From assembly GCA_030267565.1 (NCBI GenBank), contig BRXU01000016.1, forward strand, positions 2,560,501-2,624,500: 64,000 nucleotides of DNA, written 5' to 3'. Under the pieces are notes generated by a model. That model did not search any database. It worked only from the letters and a program-made list of their open reading frames with translations, and was not told the DNA's origin. Origin of the DNA: Pleodorina starrii (lineage: Eukaryota; Chlorophyta; Chlorophyceae; Chlamydomonadales; Volvocaceae). Position numbers and translations under genes: made by a program. Of this stretch, positions 36,501-46,922 are shown piece after piece; position 1 is the first letter of the stretch; each line of letters opens with the position of its first letter.

Positions 36501-39500
36501 GCCACCGCGAGCTCGAAGCTCTGCGGTCGCAGCTGGCGGAGATGAAGGAGCAGGCGGCCGGCAGCGCCCAGGAGTCCGAGGGCCTGCGCAGCCAGCTGGC
36601 GGAGGCGCAGGATGCAATGGAGGCCGGCCGCCGTGACGCCGAGGCGCTTCGGTCGCAGCTGGCGGCCGCGAACGCGCAGGTCCAGGAGCGGCAGGGGCGG
36701 GTGGATGTGCTGCAGAAGCGCCTGGCCATCTTGGAGGACCTGGCGGAGCGGGCCTCGACGGAGGCGCAAGACGTGCGCGGGCTCCTGGACGCCGCCCGGA
36801 CGGCCGCGGGGATCGCAGCCAGGGACACGAAGCAGCTGGAGGAGCAGCTCGCGGCGGCGGAGCGCGCCGCGGCGGCTGGGTCGCAGGAGCTGGAGGAGGT
36901 GCAGAGCCAGCTGGTGGACCAGCGGGAGGCCCTGGAGGTGAGTCGGCAGGAGGCAGAGTCGCTGCGCCAGCAGCTGTTCGAGGCGGAGCAGGCGTTGGAT
37001 GCCCGCGACCGCGACGCCGAGGAGTTGCACCGCCAGCTGGCGGCGGCGCAGCGAGCCGCGGAGGCGGGGGCGCTGGCCGTGGAGGAGCTGCGGCAGCAGC
37101 TGGCGGAAGCGCAGGAGGCGGCGGACGAGAGCGGCCGGAGCTCGGCGGCGCTGCGGGAGGAGCTGGCGGACGCGCAGCAGCTGGCGGAGGCGGCAGACCG
37201 GGAGGTGGGGGAGCTGCGCGGGCGGCTGGCGGCGGCGGCGCAGACGGTGGAGGCGGTGGAGGCGGAGGTGGAGCGCCTGCAGCTCGAGCGCGACAAGCTG
37301 GCGGCTGAGCTGGCGGAAACGGTGGAGGGCAATGATGCGCGGCTGGGGGAGCTGGCGCAGCGTGTGACGGCGGCGCGGCAGGCGGTGGAGGAGCGCAGCC
37401 GCGACATGGCGGAGCTGCGGAGGCGGCTGGCGGAGAGCCAGGCGGAGGCGGAATCGTCGGGGCGCAAGCTGGGTGAGCTGCGCGGCCAGCTGGCGGATGC
37501 GGTGCGGTCGATGGAGGAGCGGGCGGCGGAGGCGGAGGAGCTGCGCTGGCAGAGGACGGAGCTGGCGGCGGCGGTGGAGGCCAAGGATCGTGCGGCGGAG
37601 GAGCTGCGCCGCGAGTTCGCGGCGGCGCTGCAGGTGGCGGAGGGCGCGGGGCGCGACGTGGCGGTGGCCAGCAGGGCGGAGGCGGGGGAGCTGCGGCGAC
37701 AGCTGGCGGCGGCGAGGGAGGAGGCGGCGGCGGCCGGCGCCGATGCGGAGGAGCTGCGGGCGCGGCTGGCGAAGGTGGAGGAGGCGGCCAACGCGGCGGC
37801 GGCAGAGGTGGAGGAGCTGCGACAGCAGCTGGCGGAGGCGCAGCGGGCTGGTGGGGAGGAGGCGGATGAGCTGCGGCGACGGCTGGCGGACATGACGCAG
37901 CGGGTGGTGGAGGGCAGCCTGGAGGTCGCGGACCTCAAGCAGCGACTCAGCGCCGCGGAAGAGGTCGCGGACGTGGTAACGCGCGACTCGAACCGCTTCT
38001 GCGATCAGCTGCGTGAGCAGCTAGCGCGGGCGCAGGAGGAGGCGCGGTTGCTGGCCAAGGAGTCGGACCGCATGCGGGAGCAGTTTGCGGCCGCGCAGGT
38101 GGCCGGCGCCAGCTCGGAGGAGCTACGCCGTCAGCTGGCCACGGCGCAGGACGCCGCGGTGGCGCTGGGCCGCGAGGTGGCGGCGCTGCAGCGGCAGTTG
38201 GTGGCGGCGCGCGAGGAAGCGGCCGCAGCGGAGGCGAGCAGTCGGGAGGCGGCGGCGGAGCTGCTGCGGCAGCTGGCGGCGGCAAAGGCGGCCGCGGCGG
38301 CGTTGCGCGGCGAGGGCGAGGAGCTGCGGCGGCAGCTGGCGGCGGCGCGCGAGGCGGCGAATGCGGGCAGCAAGGAGGTTGGCGACCTCATGCTGCATCT
38401 CGCCCAGGCGCAGTCGGAGGCGGCGACCGCGGTACGGCAGGCAGACGAGCTGTACGAGCAGATGAAGGCGGCGCACGAGGTCGTGGCCGCGGCAGTCGCG
38501 GAGACGGACGATCTGCGGCAGCGGCTGGCGGCGGGGCAGCAGGCGCAGGAGGCGCAGCAGCAGCTGCTGGACGAGCGGGCGCGCGCCTACCAGGCACACC
38601 CTGCACAGCAGGTGCTCGCGGTCCAGGCACGTGTGCTGGCGGAGCACGCAGAGGAGCAGCAGGAGCGCGTGGGCGCGTTGCAGCGGCAGTTGGAGGAGGT
38701 GCACCGTTCCCTGGCGGCGCTGGCGGGACGCAGCCAGGATCTGGTGAGGGAGAACGCGGGGCTGAGGCGCCAGCTGGAGGAGGTGCAGCGTGCGGAGCGC
38801 GACGCGGCGGCGGCGGCGGCCGGGTCCAGGGAGGAGGATGCGGAGCTGGCGCAGGAGCTCGAGGCAGAGCGCAAGGCGCGCGGGGCGCTGGAGGGGGTGG
38901 TTTCGGAGCTGCGGCAGCAGCTGGACGGCGCGCGGCTGCGCGCCGCGGAGATGCGGCAGCGCGTGGCGGCGGCGGAGGCGGCGCGGGCGGATGCGCTTGC
39001 GGCGGCTGCCGCCGCGGCGGCGGTGCGGGCGGACTCGGCGGCGGAGGCGGCGGCGCGGGTGGCGGATCTGGAGCGCAGCTTGGAGGCGATGCGGGTGCGG
39101 GAGGAGCGTGTGTCGCGGAGCCGGGAGGACAGCGTGCGGCAGGTGACGGAGCAGGCCGAGACTATTTCGGCACTGCAGGTGCGCGGGGTGGTGGGCGCAT
39201 GGAGGCATCGAAGCCCGGAATCAGGCGGGCGAAACGGCGCAACGCGATTGGGTGTTCGCGGTGGGGCCGCTGTTGGGGTGGCCGAGGAGGCCTCAAGGGG
39301 GTGTCAGGAAAGGGCGGGCTTCTCCATGCACCCAGCCTGGAGCTATTTCCCAGTGAGCTTGTTGTTGGATGCGGGCCACGGCGAAGCAGTGTACAAATGT
39401 AAATAGAACGGCTGCGCTTTCGGTTAGACAACCAAGTACAGTGTACAACTTCTGTTGTATTAATGAAGTAAGGGGAGATGGCATCGTGGTTATCGCTTGG

Positions 39501-42500
39501 GCTTGCACGCCTTGGACCCGCAGGGGGAGCTGCGCGCATACGAGCAGATACAGCAGCACGTGGTTTCGGGGCTGCAGAAGGTGATTCGCGGAGAGGCCCC
39601 GGGCCCAGAGCCGGTCATGCCTGACAGCGGCCGCCGCGGCCGCGGCGGCGGCGGCGATGGCCGCTGGGGTTCCGGGCTGGCGGTGGACGTGGACGTGGGC
39701 GGCTCGGGGGCCGCGCTGCGTGAGAGCGGCACCGACGGCGGCTCCATCAGCCCCGTGTCCCCATCGGCCCCGCACCTCAGAGCTGCGCTGATGGCGGCGC
39801 GGCAGCGGGTGAGTGGCGCAGGAGGAAGGCGGCGGCCGGCGTCGGGATGGATGAGGGCCTGCCAGAATGGCAGCCCCTCATCCATTGTGGCAGCCCCATT
39901 CTGGCAGGATGACGAGGGGCTCCTGCTCTTGTCTTCTTCGCACGCGGGGGATGACCAACATGCCGATGCATAACATGCATTCTCCCGCGCCGTGTGTCGC
40001 TAAACCGCCCGCTTTCCAGCCTGCTGCTGCCGGTTGGCGTACCGCCGTGTATCAATAACCCGCCCCGGCGCTGAACCGCTTTTCCCATCACTTGGTCGCG
40101 TGTGCGCCTGCCCATCGCCATCGCGCCCCCGCCCACCCCAGATCATGGCCCTAGAGGATTACCTGACCTCCGGGGCGGGTCTCGAGGACGGCGAGCAGCT
40201 GCTCGTCGAGGAGGCGCGGAACGAAACAGCCGCGGCAGACGCGCGGCGCGCCGGCTCCAGCCCGGTCCTTGGTCGCCGGCCATCAGGGCCTTCCAGCCAC
40301 AGCGGAGGTCCCACGCAGCGGCGGACCAGCAGCAGCCCCATCGAGCAGCTGGCGAGCGTGGAGCAGCGCTTGGCGGCGGCGCAGGTGAGAGGCCCTGTGG
40401 CTTGCGGCTTGCGCAGTTGGGTCTTGATACGGTAGCCGGGGAGCGCAGATGCCAGGGACGGAGCCCTGCCTTGCCCCTGAAGAAGAAACCCGCGCGCTCG
40501 TCCCGCAAGTCGTTGGTTCGGCACGCGATCGCGCAAAGTCGGTCCACTTGAGCCGCCCTAGTGCAGGTGAATGCGCGTGCAGAGCGCCCACTGGCAAGTA
40601 GTAACAGCGCCTGGAGCTTCCCGCCGTGAGGTGTTTGTCCGGTGCAGGGCCAGGGCACGCTACCGGCTGCTTCCCATCAATGCCGCGCGGGAGGGCTGCG
40701 GTATCCTGACTCACTGCAAGACCCGGCCAAATCCACGGGTGTAACAATTGACAACCGACTGCCTTACACGTGGCCCCCATGGAGGCAAAGCGCCACTATC
40801 CGGTCGTCTTGGGCTCGCTCGCTCTCCCCTTTCATAAGGGAACTGCGCCCTGGTCTTGACTCGCTCGCTCCCCGTGTCACCCTAACCCCCCCCCCCCCAC
40901 GCGCCTCCGCAGTCGGCGATGTCGCAGCAGGAGGTCGCCATGAGCTCCCTGGAGAGGGACCTCCGCCACAGCCGCTCCAGTCCACGCCCGGAGCTGGATC
41001 CGGCCGCGGCCGCGGTCGCTGCCACCCCCGCCGAACCCACAAGGCGCTCCCTGCAGAGAGACATGGAGGTAGGCGCGGCCACACTCTATCACACCCTGGT
41101 GATACCGCGCTGCGCAACAGGGGCAAGCGTCCCGGTGCAAGTGCAACAAAGCGTGACCTGTTGGGGGCGCGGATGTGAGGTCGCAGCAGGCACAGCATCT
41201 GTCAAGTAGCGCCTCGCAGCCCCCGAGGGAGGAGTGCTGCCCTGTCTGTGCTGCCCTGCCCGAAACCCGGACCCCGCTTCGCCGAAGGACCTGACCGGGG
41301 ACCGTAAAAAGCGCCCCCCCCACACGGTACCTGGTGATCCCCTTGGCTCGAGAGCTTACGCTAGCGATCCCACCGTCATCGCTGCTGCTGCCCTATCCGT
41401 TGCCGCTGCCGCTATCCACCCCAGGCTGTGGTCCTCATGGCCGGCAAGCCCAGCGACCGAGCGAACCCCTCCACCACCGCCATCGCCGCCGCCAAGGACC
41501 CGAGCCCGCTGCCGGCTGCCCGGCGCCTCAGCGCCGCTACCGCCGGGGACGAAGCGGCCACCCCGCACTACAGCTTCGACGACGACGTGCCCTCGGCACT
41601 GGTGCCCGGCTCGCCCGCCTGGACCCACGGAGGCGCCAGCGACGACGTGCTGCCGGCGGTGGTGTCCAGTGACGGCCTCCTGTTCAGCTCCATGGAGCAA
41701 GAGGCCGTGGACCAGGAGCGCGAGGGCGGAGACCGGGAGCGGGAGCGGAGAGGCGGAGGGCGAGAGGCCGGACGCCAGGCGGGCGAGGCCGCAACAGGCG
41801 CTGAGCCCAGACGACGGAGAGACGGCAGCTCGAGCGCGGAGGAGGACGCGGATGCGCAGCGGGAGGAGGAGGAGGAAGGGGAGGAGGAGAGGCCCCAGGA
41901 GGAGGAGGATGAGGTGGAGGAGGAGGAGGAGGAGGATGCAGGGCGAGACGCGGCGCAGCTGGCGGCTCTGCAGCAGCGGCTGGTGGAGCTGGGGGTGGAG
42001 GTGGCGGTGCTGCAGGAGCGTTTCGCGGAGCAGCAGCAGGCTGAAGAGGAGGAGGAGGAGGAGGAGGAGGTGCGAAGGTTGCGCGGGGGGGGGGGGGCGC
42101 GATGGGCTGGTAAGGTTTGGGATTGGGTTGGCTAGTGGTTGGGTGCGGACCGCAGCTGACAGGCCGACTGACTGACTGATGGACTGGCTGCTTTGTGGGT
42201 GCAAGCTAGCAAGCAGGAGCGTGTTGCAGTTTAGCGGGGCCTTAGGACCATCATCTGTGCCATGATCCGCCGGTCCGCGTGCGCCTCTTTCAGGCTCATG
42301 TCGTCCCCTGCAAAGCGCAGGTCGACTCAGAGATGGAGGGCGAGGCGCTGGCACTGGCGGAGGCCGAAGCGGAGGCGGCGCTGGCGGCAGCTGTTCGCAG
42401 GCGGCGGTCGTCACAGCAGGCGCTGGAGGTACGCGGATGGGGCTGGGGCGAGGAAGGCTAGTAGGCACGGGGCGGCTCACGCATGCGGGGGCAATGTGCC

Positions 42501-44184
42501 CTTGGCCCTCATTTTTCTTGGGAAGGACATGCTGTACTTGTCATTTCATTTCACGGTATTTATGAAGGAACACATGCGCGGCATCTTGCTGTCAGTCACG
42601 CATGGCCGCGGAAAGGCCAGGGTCTTCCCGAAGCGCGGAAGAGGCGGCCGCGGCCTGGCCGCAGCTCAATGGGTGCAACTGCCTGTGGTGCGTACGTCAC
42701 ATGCACCACAACCTACGCCGCACCCGCCCCGCTGCGCTGCGCAGGATGCCGCATTGGGCGCGCACATGCTTGCCCGCTTGCGCAGCTCTGGTGGGCCCTA
42801 CAGCCCAGGCGGCGAAGGCGCAGCGGCCCGCCAGCCGCCCGAGCGCATGCTCCGCCCGCCCGCCGTTGTGCCTGGCATCGGGTCCCGTGGCAGCGCCGGC
42901 GGCGCCCCGGCCGCGCTCCCCTTCCACCCTGACAACGCGGCCGCGTTGCTGCAGCTGCATTTCACGAGCAGCGGCGGCGGCGGCGGCAGCCGCCGCGGCA
43001 GCGCCGGCACCGCCACCACGGCCGACTCGGCCCCGTTTGGCAGCGTCACGGCCGTTCTGCGGAGTTACCCCTCGGGCGGAGGCGGCGATGGCTCGGCCGT
43101 CCCCAGCCTGGGCGGGGCGGCGAGCGCTGGACGTGGATCGCGCAGCAGCGCCTGTGGCAGCGGTGCACGCACGCGGGGCCACAGTGGGGGCGGCTCCGAG
43201 GTGTCCCTGTCCGCACCCAATCCGCAGCTGCTGCAGCTGCTGCGCCAGTCGCAGGGCCGCACGTCACGGGCCTCCTGGCAGGAGCAGGCGGAGGAAGCGC
43301 ACGAAGAGGAAGCGCGCGAGGTGGCCGACACGCTCGCGCGGGCGCGCTCCGCCGCCACTGCGGCGTTCGCCGAGCCGCAGGACGGCGCGCGCAGGTCGCC
43401 GGCGGCAGGGGGCCTGGGCAGCGGCCGCTGGAGCCTGACGAGCCGCTTGAGCGCTCGGCATCGCTATAACGTCGCGGACAGCGCCAGCGTCGCGGATGAC
43501 GAGGGTGTCAATGCTGGAGCCGGTGATTATGACGAGTATGACAGTGGCAGCGGCGGCGGAGGCGGAGGCGGCAGCGGGCAGCTCTGGAAGGCGGCTGAGG
43601 CGGTGGAGGAGCTGACAGGCGCTGACGAAGGGGCGGCGGAGGAGGCGCGGCCTGGCAGCAGCAAGCGAAGCACGCCGCGCCGCACGATGAGCCCCGCGGG
43701 CAACATCTCCACGCTGGACCGAGATCTGACGGACCTCCGAAACCAACTGAAGCAGCTCGACAGCTTCCTGCTGAGCCAGCGGACCCGTCAGGCGGCCGCC
43801 AGCGCCAGCCCGCCCACCAGCGCCAGGGCCTCGGACCGGCCGTCTCTCAGCGCCGCAGCAGCCGCGTCACAGCCTGCGCCAAGCAGCCCGGGAGCCGGCC
43901 TGTGGGCCCAATACATGACGGCCGCGGCAGCAGTCGGGCCGGGCGGCTCCGGCGACGACGGCCGCGGCGAAGGCCGCCGCCTCACATCGTCGCTGACGGA
44001 CGCGCCGGTGGCGGCGGTGCTGAGTCGGCGCTCCTCCGTGTCGCCGTCCGTGCGGGTGTCCCCGCGGGCCAAGTCTGCAGCCGGCGAGCAACGGCCTTTG
44101 GAGGCCGGGCCGGCGGCTTGGCGGGAAGGCGGTGGCGGCGGCGACGGTGCCGCTTGGTTCGCGCAGCCAGCGCGGCGTGCGTGA
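30523..44184 (+). CDS. Giant coiled-coil protein with 21-residue repeat array
   Basis: At least 2833 aa. Exons: 30523-30659, 31066-31157, 31440-31822, 32250-32402, 32630-32737, 33219-33332, 33605-33691, 34013-34189, 34418-34720, 35135-39178, 39524-39808, 40142-40384, 40913-41068, 41425-42069, 42294-42428, 42745-44184; phases agree throughout. Exon 1 begins with ATG at a splice acceptor, so the true N terminus may be further upstream. Residues 1-520 alternate helical heptads with a His/Pro-rich linker. Exon 10 alone encodes residues 519-1866, an Ala/Glu/Leu/Arg coiled coil with a 21-residue period. Exon 14 has long Glu runs, and exon 16 (479 aa) is Ser/Gly/Ala-rich and largely disordered apart from a short helix (ISTLDRDLTDLRNQLKQLDS). 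There is no motor, kinase or membrane domain. By architecture it could be a centrosome, basal-body, ciliary-root or Golgi tether protein, but no family is recognised. Confidence 0.82.
35879..37264 (+). repeat. 22 tandem 21-residue (63-bp) coding repeats
   Basis: Twenty-two consecutive 63-base units within exon 10, with no insertion or deletion between them. The consensus unit resembles E-x-E-x-LRxQLAAAxEAAxxxxR, that is, three heptads. The units differ at many positions, so the array is old or relaxed rather than freshly copied. Looser 21-residue spacing continues on both sides. Confidence 0.9.
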
Positions 44185-45107
44185 GCTGGTGGGTGAGGGG
44201 ATGGGAATGGGGCGGGCGATGCACAGGGTGCGGTGGGTCCGCTGGTGCCGCTGCGCCGCTGGGTCGAGCTGCAGGCCCTACACTGCCTCTTCCGGACCTG
44301 GCTGGATGCGGCGGAGGCGCGTGCGACAGCCTGCGTGCGGTGACAGGACGCGGGCCCGCCAGCTGCTCGGCCTCGAGGAGCGTCAGGAATGACGCGGGAA
44401 TATGGAGCGCGTGTGTGCCCGCCTATGGAGTCGCCGCGCGCCCGGATCCACAGCGTGGGCCCGCTTATGATTCAGAGAGCGTGCTGATGCAGTACGGTAC
44501 CAGCAGCTGATGGTGATGATAGCAGGAACGCATTCGACGCGCCTGACGTGGCTTTATGAGTTTATGGGGACGACTCGTCGCGCCGAGAGACACCGCAAGC
44601 GGAACTGTGACCGTGGGCCGCTGTACGTGACATCAGGCTGGATAGGGCACGCTGCCTTCTCGCGGTTCGCACCCCGCTCTTCTCGTGTACATTGTCTGTC
44701 TGGTGCTTTTATATGCGACGCGCCCGTCGCTGGAGCCCGGTTACAGCGCGGCCGGTGTTGCACGCGCGTCTGCACGCTAGTACTTATACGCAATGAATGT
44801 CGCTGCGATTTCGCTGTTGCGCGCGCTATACGTTGGTGGCTGGCACTACGCGGAGATTTGCGACGTTGACGTTATATGACAAATATATACATACGATAAC
44901 CCGCGCGATAATGTTACATGTTGGCGATAAGGACGCAAAGCCGCGACGAGGCTTGAACTGCGGACTCGACCGAGTGGCGAGTTGAAGGTGCATTCGGACC
45001 CTCACTTATCCCGCCCTTTGTACGGCACCTCGCTCCAATGTGGGGCTTGGCAGCGGTAAATAGTGCTGCGGCGGTGCGCTGGGACGGGTTGGGACGTCCC
45101 CAAATAT

Positions 45108-45112
45108 TGTAA
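45108..45112 (+). terminator. TGTAA poly(A) signal candidate, giant coiled-coil gene
   Basis: First TGTAA on the + strand after the stop at 44184, implying a 3' untranslated region of about 0.9 kb. Confidence 0.5.
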
Positions 45113-46126
45113 CCAGATGACATCGTTGGACGCCACCTGTGCGCTCCCTGCCAAGTCCGCTAAGAACCGCACAGCAGCAGCCACCCAACCTTGCAGGCGT
45201 GGAGTGGGTTGCGATCTCCGGTCCAGACCACCACGCCGATCTTCGGTTCACCTGACACTTCCAACGAAACCCCATCCCGGGCCCTATTGCTCGCTAGCTC
45301 CCGCAGCGCCTGAGGAGTCCCAAAGCATCGTGCACCGAAGCCCCAGCGGTGCGACAACAGGAGCGACGACTATAAACGAAGGAAGCACGTCCTCCATTCT
45401 TATGGAAAAGAGCGCAACCAAGCCGGTGCCCGTGCTTGGTGTGTGACAGCCCAGGCCAAAAGTGCTCCACGAAAAGGGCCCAAACGCAATGTGAGAGGGA
45501 TCCCGACTCACTGTACGGCTGGGCTGTGTTCAATCGCTTCACCGGAGGGCGCCGCCCCTCGGCTGCAGCCGACCGCCCGCCACACGACACCCTCCCCCTG
45601 GCCCCTGCCCAGCCCCAACAACCGACGACCGCACGTTGACGTGCGCACCAACACACACACCACATGCCCTGCATAGCTGCATTACTACGGTACGGTACCC
45701 GCATTGCTGCAAAGAATAACTGCGAACAGCCGAACACACGATGCCACCACCTCCCTGCCGAGCCGCCTCTGAACATGGAGGAGCGGTCGCGCACCGGCTG
45801 GCCGCATCCGATCCCCTCACGGAGGATGTATTCGACGGCCCAGTCTGCGGGAGCCCGTGAAAAGCCTTTCCGACCGCAGACAGGCAGAGGTGAGTTGCCT
45901 CCCACGCCGGGTGGCCCGCTGGTCAACCCCCCAGGCCTCGGCAGCAAATCAGCATCATCGTGCCAGGCCCAGCCGGACCTGGTGGCGATTCATTCATGAA
46001 CAGTCAAGTCGTCCATTATACGGTACATCAGCCCCCACAAGCGTACTATCGGATGACATCATATAAAACCTCTCTTGAATATCGTCCGGTGACATGCTTC
46101 TTCTTCGGGACACACAATCGTCCACA

Positions 46127-46198
46127 GGATCCGACTGGACTGGATCCGACTGGATCCGACTGAACTGGATCCGACTGGATCCGACTGGACTGGACTGG
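46127..46198 (+). repeat. GGATCCGACT minisatellite with alternating 15/10-bp spacing
   Basis: Five copies of GGATCCGACT start at 46127, 46142, 46152, 46167 and 46177. Spacer GGACT or GAACT elements give an alternating 15-10-15-10 pattern, a 25-bp higher-order unit. Confidence 0.95.
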
Positions 46199-46922
46199 CG
46201 AGCGTCAGCGCTTCAATGTCAGCTCCACACCCGCCACTGCCAGTACAAGCGCAAGTTGACACACGTGCAAGCCGCTCCTCCTCCTGGGATAGAGCCCAGC
46301 AGGGCGTTATCTGCTATTCTGCTCACACTGATGCGCTACAGGCAACGCTAACAACTAGTACCACGCTAAAGAATAAAACCGATACGGCACGTTCTGCTTG
46401 TCGCGTCCGTCTGGTTTGCCTGTTCGCTTCCTTGCTTGCTTGCATGAATGCAAAACGCGACCACGGCTACAATGCAGGCGGGGCCGCGCCGACGTCGGGC
46501 AGCAGTCACCGCACCCCATTGCCTTGCGAAACCCGGCTGCCGAGGCTGCCACGCGCAACAGCAATGCCGGTGGATCGCCCGTGCGCCGCGGAGCGAACGG
46601 ACCCCCAGTGCCGCCGCACAGGCACCGCCCCGTCGCAGGTGCCTGCTCGTGCGTCACCGCGCGCAACGGCTTTACCGCCCCCTCCGCCCCTTTTCCGTCC
46701 TCCTCCGCCACGGCCACAGCACCATCTCAGGCTGCCCCTCTCACACTACCTCGCATGCGCGCACAACACGGTACCAGGCGCCGAGCAGCATCCACCCGCA
46801 GCGGTCCGGGTGCCTGCCTCAAGCCTCCCGGCGCCCGCCGCCAGCATCGCGACTCAAGGCCCACCGGAAGATCTCCCGACCCAGATCGTCGTGTCGCTCT
46901 GCCGGTGCCTCCAGGCAAAGCA

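Larger units (their letters stand above)
44185..46922. other. Convergent 3' spacer between giant coiled-coil gene and NAD kinase
   Basis: About 2.7 kb without a supportable gene. It contains a TGTAA at 45108-45112, a TACGGTA-type repeat near 45686-45699 and a minisatellite at 46127-46198. A 217-aa open frame on the - strand (45294-45947) shows no recognisable features. Confidence 0.5.

Noticed and set aside
35257..37938. 893-codon open frame on the - strand, antisense to the giant coiled-coil gene
   Set aside because: It is a mirror of the biased GCG/GAG/CTG codons of the real exon: Ser/Ala/Arg-rich with no domain, and stop codons are simply rare in that frame. The + frame has proper splice sites and coiled-coil periodicity.
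44930..45000. Possible tRNA on the - strand (GTTCAAGCC T-loop-like word and a 5-bp hairpin)
   Set aside because: The T-stem pairs only at two positions and no acceptor stem or D-arm could be found, so no cloverleaf forms.
45294..45947. 217-codon frame on the - strand in the spacer before NAD kinase
   Set aside because: No family resemblance and Trp/Cys/Arg-rich composition unlike the real proteins here; it overlaps the expected 3' untranslated regions.
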